Source: Nitrospirota bacterium
GTDB taxonomy: Bacteria > Nitrospirota > Nitrospiria > Nitrospirales > NS-4
Direction: 5' to 3'
Assembly: GCA_005877565.1 (NCBI GenBank)
Contig: VBOK01000114.1
Span: 1 to 7,739 of the forward strand
DNA length: 7,739 bases
Shown here piece by piece: positions 1 through 5,141 of the stretch (its first letter is position 1; every line of letters begins with the position of its first letter). The position numbers were made by a program, and so were the translations under genes. The notes under the pieces are model-generated. The model did no database searches, was not told where the DNA came from, and saw only the letters and a program-made list of their open reading frames with translations.

Positions 1-909
1 GAGAGCGGCACCGGCAAGGAACTCGTCGCGCGGGCCCTGCACGCGCACAGTCCCCGTGCGCCCCGTCCGTTCCGGGCGCTCAACTGCGCGGCCGTACCGG
101 AGACCCTGATCGAAAGCGAGCTGTTCGGGCATGAAAAAGGTGCCTTCACAGGGGCCCAGGCGCGACAGATCGGCCTCTTCGAGGCTGTGGACCAGGGCAC
201 TCTGTTCCTGGATGAAATCGGCGACCTGGGCCTCCCCCTCCAGGCGAAATTGCTGCGCGTGCTCCAGGAGAAGGAAATCCGCCGGATTGGCGGGCGAGAA
301 GACATCAAGGTGGACGTCCGGGTGGTGGCGGCTACGAACCGCAGGCTGGCGGCAGCCATCAAGCAGGGAACCTTTCGGGAAGACCTCTACTACCGGCTCA
401 ATGTGGTTTCGATCCACGTGCCGGCGCTGCGGGAGCGGGCCACGGACATTCCGGAGCTGGTCGGCCATTTCCTGAAGAAGTACGCCGCCGCCTCGGGCAA
501 GACCGTCAAGGGTGTGACGAACGGGGCGTTACGCCTGCTGATGGACTACCCGTGGCCCGGCAACGTGCGGGAGCTGGAATCGGTCATCGAGCGCGCCGTC
601 CTGCTATGCGAGGCCGAGCGGATCGATGTCGGCGACCTCCCGGCGGGAGTGCAGTCGCGCGTGACTCCGCTCGCCCAGGTCGATTTCGAGCTGCCGGCCG
701 AGGGCTTTTCGCTCGAGGGGTTCGAACGCAAGCTCCTCGAGACGGCGATGGCGCGGAGCAACGGGGTTATCGCCAAGGCGGCGAAGATGCTGGGCTTGAC
801 CTACAAGACGATGCAGTACCGGCTCGAGAAGTTTCAGATCGGACGCGGGGCGCCAGCGGGACGGGAGGCGCCGCCGGAGGTGTCCGAAGAGCAGGGGTCT
901 CGGCTGTGA
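1..909 (+). CDS. Sigma-54-dependent transcriptional activator, NtrC family (5' truncated by window edge)
   Basis: The frame is open from base 1, so the N-terminus (probably a receiver or other sensor domain) lies outside the window; 302 residues are visible. The AAA+ domain starts inside Walker A (ESGTGKE, visible residues 1-7). It continues with the sigma-54-contacting GAFTGA loop (47-52), Walker B GTLFLDE (66-72), the FREDLYYRLNV arginine-finger region (125-135) and sensor II WPGNVRELE (about R190). A Fis-type helix-turn-helix lies at about residues 256-278, followed by a short charged tail ending in TGA. Proteins of this family bind enhancer-like sites and hydrolyse ATP to open sigma-54 RNA polymerase complexes. 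The intact GAFTGA argues for a true sigma-54 activator. The signal sensed and the target genes cannot be read here. A lipoprotein gene follows 35 bp downstream on the same strand. Family assignment is very secure; the specific name is not. Confidence 0.97.
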   Translation, partial: ESGTGKELVARALHAHSPRAPRPFRALNCAAVPETLIESELFGHEKGAFTGAQARQIGLFEAVDQGTLFLDEIGDLGLPLQAKLLRVLQEKEIRRIGGREDIKVDVRVVAATNRRLAAAIKQGTFREDLYYRLNVVSIHVPALRERATDIPELVGHFLKKYAAASGKTVKGVTNGALRLLMDYPWPGNVRELESVIERAVLLCEAERIDVGDLPAGVQSRVTPLAQVDFELPAEGFSLEGFERKLLETAMARSNGVIAKAAKMLGLTYKTMQYRLEKFQIGRGAPAGREAPPEVSEEQGSRL

Positions 910-944
910 CAGGCGGACGGAGCGCCAACGTAGAGGAGGGACGA

Positions 945-1283
945 ATGAGCGACAAAGTACGGGTAGTCGGAGCGATCGCACTGGCGGTGTGCCTGATCGG
1001 GTTGGGCGGGTGCGACTGGTGGCCGCCGGCTCTGCAACAGCAGATTGGGGAACTGGAGGCGAAGGTCAAAGCCGCGGAGGCGGAAAGGAGCGCCTTGCTC
1101 AAGAAGGTGGCGGATGTGTCCCAAGCGGCTGAGGACTGCAAGGCCAAATCTGATCAGATGGCAAAAGCCCAGGCCGACCTCCAAGCCCGGGTGGATCAAC
1201 TTCAGGCGGCGCTGGCGGATGCACAGGCCAAATTGAAGAGTCAAGGGAAGCCGGTCAAGAGCAAGAGTAAGAGCAAGAAATAG
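945..1283 (+). CDS. Small coiled-coil lipoprotein
   Basis: The product has 112 residues. The N-terminus has the form of a lipoprotein signal peptide: basic residues K4 and R6, a hydrophobic stretch (7-22), then the lipobox LGGC with C23 as the lipidated cysteine. The mature protein begins C-D-W-W; Asp at +2 is an inner-membrane retention signal in Enterobacteria, though that rule may not hold here. Residues about 30-100 are rich in A, E, K, Q and L and read as one long alpha-helical coiled coil, and the C-terminus is a basic K/S repeat. The start is fixed by a GAGGAGGG ribosome site (933-940) four bases upstream. The arrangement recalls Lpp-like or periplasmic spacer lipoproteins, but no family is recognised and function is unknown. 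It may be cotranscribed with the sigma-54 activator gene 35 bp upstream. Confidence 0.85.
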   Translation: MSDKVRVVGAIALAVCLIGLGGCDWWPPALQQQIGELEAKVKAAEAERSALLKKVADVSQAAEDCKAKSDQMAKAQADLQARVDQLQAALADAQAKLKSQGKPVKSKSKSKK

Positions 1284-1304
1284 AACTGGACCCGCGCCCG
1301 AGGA

Positions 1305-1595
1305 TCAGGAACCAGACGAGCCCGGCGTCTTGGTGGGGGTCGAGTCAGTCCCGGTGGAGCCGGTCGGCGACGAGTTGGCCGTGTTCTCGGTCTTCCCTTC
1401 CTGCGCCGGCGGCTTGAGCTTGTTCGAATAGTCCGTGATGTACCAGCCGGCTCCCTTGAACGAGATGGCCGGCGCGGAGATGAGCTTGGACACCGGCAGC
1501 GCGCACACCTGGCACTTGGTGAGCGGAGGGTCGCTCACCTTCTGCTTGACTTCAAAGCGGTGCCCCGCATCGCATCCGTATTCGTAGATCGGCAT
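1305..1595 (-). CDS. FmdB-family zinc-ribbon protein with reduced first knuckle
   Basis: The product has 96 residues. It begins MPIYEY, and the SDPPLTKC and SAPAISFKGAGWYITDY stretches are diagnostic of the FmdB/putative regulatory protein family (zinc ribbon 8). The second metal pair is intact (C28-x2-C31). The first knuckle reads C8-D-A-G-H12, where the usual form is C-x2-C-G-H, so one cysteine codon is absent and H12 is the likely fourth ligand. Residues about 66-96 form a Ser/Thr/Pro/Gly-rich, probably disordered tail. Family members were linked by name to formamidase regulation, but no molecular role is established. It is the last gene of the leftward block, 55 bp after the aminotransferase stop, and converges with the lipoprotein gene. 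I see no strong ribosome site; the MPIYEY start is chosen because it matches the family. Confidence 0.93.
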   Translation of the reverse strand: MPIYEYGCDAGHRFEVKQKVSDPPLTKCQVCALPVSKLISAPAISFKGAGWYITDYSNKLKPPAQEGKTENTANSSPTGSTGTDSTPTKTPGSSGS

Positions 1596-1650
1596 CGTAC
1601 TGATTCTGTAAGCCCTATCCCCGCCACGTCAAGCCCAGGCTCACGGGCGA

Positions 1651-2844
1651 TCACGTCAGCCGGCGGACGGCCTCCTCGATGCGGTTCAGGCCCTCGACGA
1701 TTTTCGGCATGCTCGTGGCGTAAGAGGTGCGCACATGCTCCGGGGCGCCGAAGGCCTCACCAGGGACCACCACGGTCCGGGCCTCTTGTAGGAGATGGGC
1801 CGCCAGCGCGGTCGCGGACGTGAGCGGGCCCAAGGGCCCACGCCGGCCGATCAGCCTACCGACGTGCGGGAAGGCGTAGAACGCGCCGTTCGGCATTGCG
1901 CAGGTTACGCCCGGGATCTTGTTCAATCGTTCCACCATGACCCGCCGCCGCTGGTCGAACTCCGCGACCATCTCCTTGATGAACGCGTCGCCCTGGTTCA
2001 GCGCCGCGACCGCCGCCTTCTGGGCGATGGACGTGGGGTTGGATGTGCTCTGGCTCTGCACCGTCGTCATGGCGGTGATCAGGTCTTTCGGCCCCGCGGC
2101 ATAGCCGATCCGCCACCCGGTCATCGCGTAGGCCTTGGACACGCCGTTCACCACGACGGTGTGGGCCTGAACCTCGGGCCCCAGCGAGGCGATGCTCACG
2201 TGCGTAAGTCCGTCGTACAGCAGTTTCTCGTAGATCTCGTCCGAGATGATGAGCAGGTCGTGGCGGAGCGCGACCTCGGCAATGCCTTCGAGCGTCCGGC
2301 GGTCGTAGACCGAGCCGGTCGGGTTGCACGGAGTGTTGACCACGAGGGCCTTCGTGCGAGGTGTCACGTACCGCGCCAGGAGTTCCCCCGTCAGGCGAAA
2401 GCCGTGTCGCTCCTCCGTTGGGACCAGCACCGGCGTAGCGTCGTTGAGCAGCACCTGCTCCGGGAACGAGACCCAGTAGGGAGACGGGATGATCACTTCA
2501 TCGCCGGACTCGACCAGGGCCTGGGCCAGGTTGTAAAGGGTGTGCTTCGCGCCGCAGGAGATCAGCACCTGCGACGTGTCGTAGGTGAGACCCTGATCGC
2601 GCCGGAGTTTCTCGACGACCGCCAGCTTGAGTTCGTCGATGCCGCCCGCTGCGGTGTATTTCGTGAAGCCGCTGCGGATGGCCGCGATGCCCGCTTCCTT
2701 GACCGGCAATGGCATGTCGAAGTCCGGCTCACCGGAGGCGAAGTCGATCACGTCCACCCCCCGGGCGGCCATCGCTTTGGCTTCAGCGGTGATGCGGAGT
2801 GTCGGGGAGGGCGAGGTGCGTCCGACCCGCTGCGCGAGCTTCAT
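1651..2844 (-). CDS. Pyridoxal-phosphate aminotransferase, class I (subgroup Ib), aspartate or aspartate/prephenate type
   Basis: The 397-residue product is a normal length for the family. It transfers an amino group between aspartate or glutamate and a keto acid in the cytoplasm. Visible hallmarks are ASGEPDFD (36-43), NPTG (174-177), SDEIY (201-205), the PLP-binding lysine K237 in SKAYAMTGWR, and the carboxylate-binding R372 in VRTSYATS. The sequence resembles the Thermus-type class Ib enzyme rather than E. coli AspC. T15 and K100 lie 85 residues apart, and they match by alignment the Thr/Lys pair reported for class Ib prephenate aminotransferases. Activity on prephenate (to arogenate) is therefore possible as well as aspartate transamination. 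The ATG overlaps the coaD stop by four bases (ATGA), indicating translational coupling. The family call is certain; substrate range is inferred. Confidence 0.96.
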   Translation of the reverse strand: MKLAQRVGRTSPSPTLRITAEAKAMAARGVDVIDFASGEPDFDMPLPVKEAGIAAIRSGFTKYTAAGGIDELKLAVVEKLRRDQGLTYDTSQVLISCGAKHTLYNLAQALVESGDEVIIPSPYWVSFPEQVLLNDATPVLVPTEERHGFRLTGELLARYVTPRTKALVVNTPCNPTGSVYDRRTLEGIAEVALRHDLLIISDEIYEKLLYDGLTHVSIASLGPEVQAHTVVVNGVSKAYAMTGWRIGYAAGPKDLITAMTTVQSQSTSNPTSIAQKAAVAALNQGDAFIKEMVAEFDQRRRVMVERLNKIPGVTCAMPNGAFYAFPHVGRLIGRRGPLGPLTSATALAAHLLQEARTVVVPGEAFGAPEHVRTSYATSMPKIVEGLNRIEEAVRRLT

Positions 2845-3329
2845 CGGGCGGCGCCCCGCAGACGTTCTCTCAACCGACGGGCAATCTCCGGATGCACCAG
2901 GCCGGTGAGGTCGCCGCCGAGCCGGGCCACTTCCTTGATGATCGTCGACGTCAGGTAGATGTATTCCTGGCTGGGCATGAGGAAGACGGTCTCCACGCTC
3001 TGGTCCAGGTTGCGGTTCATGAGCGCCATCTGCAGCTCGAACTCGAAGTCCGACACGGCACGGAGCCCCCGGATCACCGCGTGGGCCCCCCGCTGGCGGA
3101 CGAAGTCCACCAGGAGACCGTGGAATGGCTCCACTTCGACTCGGGGGATCTCCTTGGTGGCGAGGCGCACCATCTCCACCCGCTCGTCCAGGACCAGCAC
3201 CGGATGCTTTTGCGGGTTCGCGGCCACGGCCACGTAGATCTTGTCGAACAGGCGCAGGCCTCGGTTGATGAGGTCCACGTGCCCGTTGGTGATCGGGTCG
3301 AACGTGCCCGGATAGACGCCGATCCTCAT
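2841..3329 (-). CDS. coaD: Phosphopantetheine adenylyltransferase
   Basis: The 162-residue product is the standard bacterial length. It catalyses the fourth step of coenzyme A synthesis, joining 4'-phosphopantetheine and ATP to give dephospho-CoA. The nucleotidyltransferase signature GTFDPITNGH covers residues 8-17 (H17 is the catalytic (H/T)xGH histidine). The substrate and nucleotide residues K41, R87 and R90 sit in the usual settings (NPQKHP; IRGLRAVSDFEFE). The C-terminal YLTSTIIKEVARLGGD segment is typical. Both ends overlap neighbours: its ATG overlaps the rsmD stop and its TGA overlaps the aminotransferase ATG, each by the four bases ATGA. rsmD-coaD adjacency is very common in bacteria, which supports both calls. 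Nothing unusual is seen in the protein. Confidence 0.98.
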   Translation of the reverse strand: MRIGVYPGTFDPITNGHVDLINRGLRLFDKIYVAVAANPQKHPVLVLDERVEMVRLATKEIPRVEVEPFHGLLVDFVRQRGAHAVIRGLRAVSDFEFELQMALMNRNLDQSVETVFLMPSQEYIYLTSTIIKEVARLGGDLTGLVHPEIARRLRERLRGAAR

Positions 3330-3889
3330 GCCGAGGCCTCAGCCTGATCGCGCTGGTACACGGACAGACAGGTGTCTCCGTACCGGTACGTTTTCACGAG
3401 CGCCAAATGTCCGATCCGATCGTCCAGGTGGGTTTTATGGAAGTGCTCGACAACCACCACGCCGTGCGGGTGGATGATAGCATTGCCTCCCAATGATGGC
3501 AAGACCAGTTGCGCGTCCTGTGTCTGGTAGGGCGGATCGAGAAAGACGATGTCGTAGGCCGGTCCGCGCGCGAGCTTCAGGAAGCGGAACACGGGAACAG
3601 GACGGACCTCGGCCACCCGCTCGAAGCCGCACCGACGGAAGTTGGCCTCCAACAGGCGGCACGCAGTGGGGTTGGACTCCACGAACGTCGCCTGCGTGGC
3701 CCCGCGGCTCAGCGCCTCGAGGCCGATGTTGCCGGTTCCTGCGAAAAGATCGAGGAAGCGCGCGCCGACGATCCGGTCCGCGAGGATATTGAAGAGGGCC
3801 TCTTTCACCTGGTCCGCCGTGGGACGGATCGCCGCGCCGCTGGGCCCTGACAAGCGACGTCCGCGTGATGTGCCGCCGATGATGCGCAT
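3326..3889 (-). CDS. rsmD: 16S rRNA (guanine(966)-N(2))-methyltransferase RsmD
   Basis: The 187-residue product is a SAM-dependent methyltransferase that modifies G966 of 16S rRNA during small-subunit assembly. The N-terminus MRIIGGTSRGRRL and the block RPTADQVKEALFNIL (22-36) are characteristic of RsmD. Motif I is DLFAGTGNIGLEALSRGA (47-64), the acidic motif II residue lies in FVESN (69-73), and the catalytic DPPY is at 118-121. The ATG at 3889 is chosen because it gives the canonical MRII start. An in-frame GTG at 3928 would add 13 residues but has no ribosome site and no family precedent. Neither start has a convincing Shine-Dalgarno sequence. The stop overlaps the coaD start (ATGA). No good leftward sigma-70 promoter is evident in the gap to 4037. 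Confidence 0.96.
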   Translation of the reverse strand: MRIIGGTSRGRRLSGPSGAAIRPTADQVKEALFNILADRIVGARFLDLFAGTGNIGLEALSRGATQATFVESNPTACRLLEANFRRCGFERVAEVRPVPVFRFLKLARGPAYDIVFLDPPYQTQDAQLVLPSLGGNAIIHPHGVVVVEHFHKTHLDDRIGHLALVKTYRYGDTCLSVYQRDQAEASA

Positions 3890-3940
3890 GATAACTGCGA
3901 GTCTAACACGGTCCGCCGTGGTTTGCACAACGGAGGCGGC

Positions 3941-3968
3941 TTGACAACGCGGCGAGCAGCACGATAAG
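3941..3968 (+). promoter_or_regulatory. Candidate sigma-70 promoter on the strand opposite to rsmD
   Basis: A perfect -35 hexamer TTGACA (3941-3946) is followed after 16 bases by GATAAG (3963-3968), a 4/6 match to TATAAT. Transcription would begin near 3975 and run rightward into the gap between rsmD and the zinc-ribbon gene, antisense to the latter. There is no rightward coding sequence for it to serve before radC at 4412. The exact -35 is uncommon by chance in such GC-rich DNA, but the -10 is imperfect. Confidence 0.35.
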
Positions 3969-4007
3969 GGAAGGCGACGGGCGCGGGAGGAAAGTCCTTC
4001 CCGTTAT
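3964..4007. repeat. Inverted repeat in the rsmD upstream gap, with alternative pairing
   Basis: ATAAGGGAAGG (3964-3974) is complementary to CCTTCCC plus TTAT (3996-4007), with one extra G at 4003, enclosing a 21-base loop. The right arm can instead pair with the nearer GGGAGGA (3985-3991), so two mutually exclusive hairpins share CCTTCCC. On the minus strand the structure lies between the zinc-ribbon stop and rsmD. There it could act as a transcript-end or processing structure, but no U-run follows. On the plus strand it falls at the 5' end of the candidate small RNA. Confidence 0.4.
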
Positions 4008-4090
4008 GTGAGCGACGGTGGGAAGACGAGCAGTGGGTTATTGGGAGACGGCCTCGCGGGAGTCCTCCGCAGGCGCAGGCCGCTTTTTCT
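3975..4090 (+). ncRNA. Hypothetical small RNA, antisense to the 3' end of the zinc-ribbon gene
   Basis: The interval is bounded by a promoter-like element (3941-3968) and a hairpin followed by five Ts (4050-4088), giving a predicted transcript of about 115 nt. Its 5' part can fold locally: GGGAGGA (3985-3991) can pair with TCCTTCCC (3995-4002), with one bulge. From 4038 onward it is complementary to the last codons and stop of the leftward zinc-ribbon gene. It carries GAGGAAAGTCC (3987-3997), which resembles a conserved RNase P RNA segment, but no other RNase P feature follows. It does not resemble SRP RNA or 6S RNA. The assignment rests only on the combination of promoter, folding and terminator and is speculative. 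Confidence 0.22.
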
Positions 4091-4214
4091 GATTATGGGT
4101 GATGGTAGAGTCCACGATCGCCCCGCAGTTGATGCACTTCCAGGCGTAGACGATCAGGAAATAGTCTGAAAACCGTTCCCTGACCATGAGCCCTTTGCAT
4201 TTCCTGCATTGCAT
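4038..4214 (-). CDS. Mini zinc-ribbon protein (58 aa)
   Basis: This short gene encodes 58 residues. It begins MQCRKCKGLM and carries two CxxC pairs, C3-x2-C6 and C27-x2-C30 (KCINCGAIVD), separated by 20 residues that include an aromatic/hydrophobic stretch (about 15-25). This is the layout of a single four-cysteine zinc ribbon. A polar tail (KKRPAPAEDSRE) follows. A perfect AGGAGG ribosome site (complement of 4223-4228) sits eight bases before the ATG, which settles the start; a second ATG at 4209 is out of frame. Similar tiny zinc-ribbon proteins, often in several copies, are recalled from Nitrospira-type genomes, but this was not searched. Function is unknown; nucleic-acid or protein binding is the usual guess for such ribbons. 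It lies 148 bp upstream of rsmD on the same strand and is divergent from radC. Confidence 0.88.
   Translation of the reverse strand: MQCRKCKGLMVRERFSDYFLIVYAWKCINCGAIVDSTITHNQKKRPAPAEDSREAVSQ
4050..4088 (+). terminator. Rho-independent terminator-like hairpin on the plus strand
   Basis: GGCCT (4050-4054) pairs with AGGCC (4077-4081). An inner stem GCGG (4056-4059) with CCGC (4067-4070) strengthens it. Two bases after the outer arm comes TTTTT (4084-4088). It lies inside the leftward zinc-ribbon gene, where the Ts are the complement of Lys-Lys codons, so the resemblance could be accidental. It would terminate only rightward transcripts, such as the candidate small RNA. Confidence 0.35.
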
Positions 4215-4296
4215 CGTCCTGTCCTCCTATCGGTGGTCGGAAACCCGCTGCCCCCAAGAAGGCAAGGTAGGTGCCCAAAATGCGGCTTTCGGAATT

Positions 4297-4310
4297 TCAT
4301 AGAGTTATGA
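4297..4310. promoter_or_regulatory. Short perfect dyad in the zinc-ribbon/radC divergent region
   Basis: TCATA (4297-4301) and TATGA (4306-4310) form a perfect inverted repeat around GAGT. It sits near the middle of the 197-bp gap between the two divergent genes and lies in an AT-richer patch, as promoters and operators often do. No regulator family is recognised, and 5-bp arms can arise by chance. Confidence 0.25.
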
Positions 4311-4351
4311 GAGGTGATGGTCCTGTCGGTTCAACCTAACGCACCTTCCCT

Positions 4352-4380
4352 GTGTCAAAAATGTCCAACGGGTGTGTAAG
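4352..4380 (+). promoter_or_regulatory. Candidate radC promoter
   Basis: GTGTCA (4352-4357, 4/6 match to TTGACA) and TGTAAG (4375-4380, 4/6 match to TATAAT) are separated by an optimal 17 bases. Transcription would start near 4387, giving a 5' leader of about 25 bases before the radC start at 4412. Both hexamers are imperfect, so this is only a plausible placement. The -10 is overlapped by the inverted repeat at 4373-4390. Confidence 0.3.
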
Positions 4381-4390
4381 GGGGTACACA
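4373..4390. promoter_or_regulatory. Perfect 6-6-6 inverted repeat, putative operator upstream of radC
   Basis: TGTGTA (4373-4378) and TACACA (4385-4390) are perfect reverse complements around the 6-base spacer AGGGGG. The site ends 21 bases before the radC ATG and overlaps the candidate -10 hexamer, a repressor-like position. Its core TGT-N8-ACA has the spacing of the E. coli LexA box, but the outer bases are G/C instead of the C/G of CTGT-N8-ACAG. LexA control is therefore only a suggestion. Confidence 0.4.
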
Positions 4391-4411
4391 GACGCGTAGG
4401 GAAATGAGGAC

Positions 4412-5104
4412 ATGGGGAAAGCGATGGGCATCGAGACCTGGCCTCTGGGCGAGCGGCCCCGCGAGCGGCTCCTTCGGTACGGCCCGGAGACCTTGACGGA
4501 TGGCCAGCTTCTTGCCATTCTGCTAGGAACTGGGTGCGAGGGCTGGACGGCGCTGGATGTTGGTGTCGCCCTGCTGGATCGGCACGACGGATTGCCAGGT
4601 GTCAGCCGGATGAGCGCCAGGGAACTCTGCGCCGTGCCCGGGGTCGGGCCGGCCAAGGCCGCTCTCATCAAGGCGGCGCTGGAAATCGGGAAACGGGCCA
4701 TGGCCGCTCCGTTGTCCACGGGGCAGCGGGTGATGTCCAGCCAGGACGTGTTCCGTCACTACCGTCCCCTCATGCGGGACCTTCGCCGGGAGGTCTTCAA
4801 GGCGGTCTTGCTGGACGGCAAGAACGCCATCATTCGGGATGTGACGGTGTCGGAGGGGAGCTTGACGCTGAGTATTGTACATCCGCGGGAAGCCTTCGTC
4901 CCGGCCATCAGGGAGTCGGCCGCGGCCGTCATCTTCGTGCACAATCACCCGAGCGGAGATCCGGAGGCGAGTCCGGAAGACCGGGCCTTGACCCACCGCC
5001 TCGTCTCGGCCGGGGAGATCATTGGCATTCGGGTTCTTGACCACGTTATTATCGGGGACCATGAGTACGTCAGTTTTGCCGACCACGGGTGGTTGACGCC
5101 GTAG
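4412..5104 (+). CDS. radC: RadC family protein (JAMM/MPN+ domain)
   Basis: The 230-residue product matches the usual RadC/UPF0758 length. The N-terminal family block WPLGERPRERLL lies at 10-21, and a helix-hairpin-helix stretch (about 67-95, AVPGVGPAKAALIKAALEIGKR) is typical of DNA contact. The C-terminal JAMM metal-binding core is H177-N-H179-P-S-G-D ... D190, followed by LDHVIIGDHEYVSFADHGW (209-227). All recognisable metal ligands are present. The historical repair role rests on an E. coli mutation later assigned to recG, so function remains uncertain. The ATG at 4412 is used, with AGGGA (4398-4402) nine bases upstream. An in-frame ATG at 4424, preceded by GGGGA, would drop four residues and fits the family N-terminus equally well. 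It is divergent from the zinc-ribbon gene and has an operator-like dyad just upstream. Confidence 0.96.
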   Translation: MGKAMGIETWPLGERPRERLLRYGPETLTDGQLLAILLGTGCEGWTALDVGVALLDRHDGLPGVSRMSARELCAVPGVGPAKAALIKAALEIGKRAMAAPLSTGQRVMSSQDVFRHYRPLMRDLRREVFKAVLLDGKNAIIRDVTVSEGSLTLSIVHPREAFVPAIRESAAAVIFVHNHPSGDPEASPEDRALTHRLVSAGEIIGIRVLDHVIIGDHEYVSFADHGWLTP

Positions 5105-5141
5105 CCCGCGTATCGCTGAGACGGGAGGTGGAAGGAGAGCG

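Noticed and set aside
131..475. Arg/Ser-rich 114-codon plus-strand frame
   Set aside because: It is an out-of-frame shadow of the sigma-54 activator AAA+ domain.
1626..1656. Inverted repeat ACGT/GCCC ... GGGC/ACGT between the aminotransferase and FmdB genes
   Set aside because: Arms of four bases with mismatched internal loops and no T-run; not distinguishable from chance in GC-rich DNA.
1795..2958. Long open frame (387 codons) on the plus strand
   Set aside because: It lies wholly antisense to the aminotransferase and the end of coaD, has no family motif, and is an expected GC-rich mirror frame.
3890..3928. Longer rsmD starting at GTG 3928
   Set aside because: It adds 13 residues before the canonical MRIIGG start and has no ribosome site.
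3987..3997. GAGGAAAGTCC, identical to a conserved segment of bacterial RNase P RNA
   Set aside because: The following bases do not continue the RNase P consensus, no 3' conserved segment (ACAGAA...GGCTTA type) occurs downstream, and the space before opposing coding sequence is too short for a ~350-nt RNA.
4093..4278. 61-codon minus-strand frame overlapping the zinc-ribbon gene
   Set aside because: It lacks recognisable motifs and a well-placed ribosome site; the overlapping 58-codon frame has AGGAGG and two CxxC pairs.
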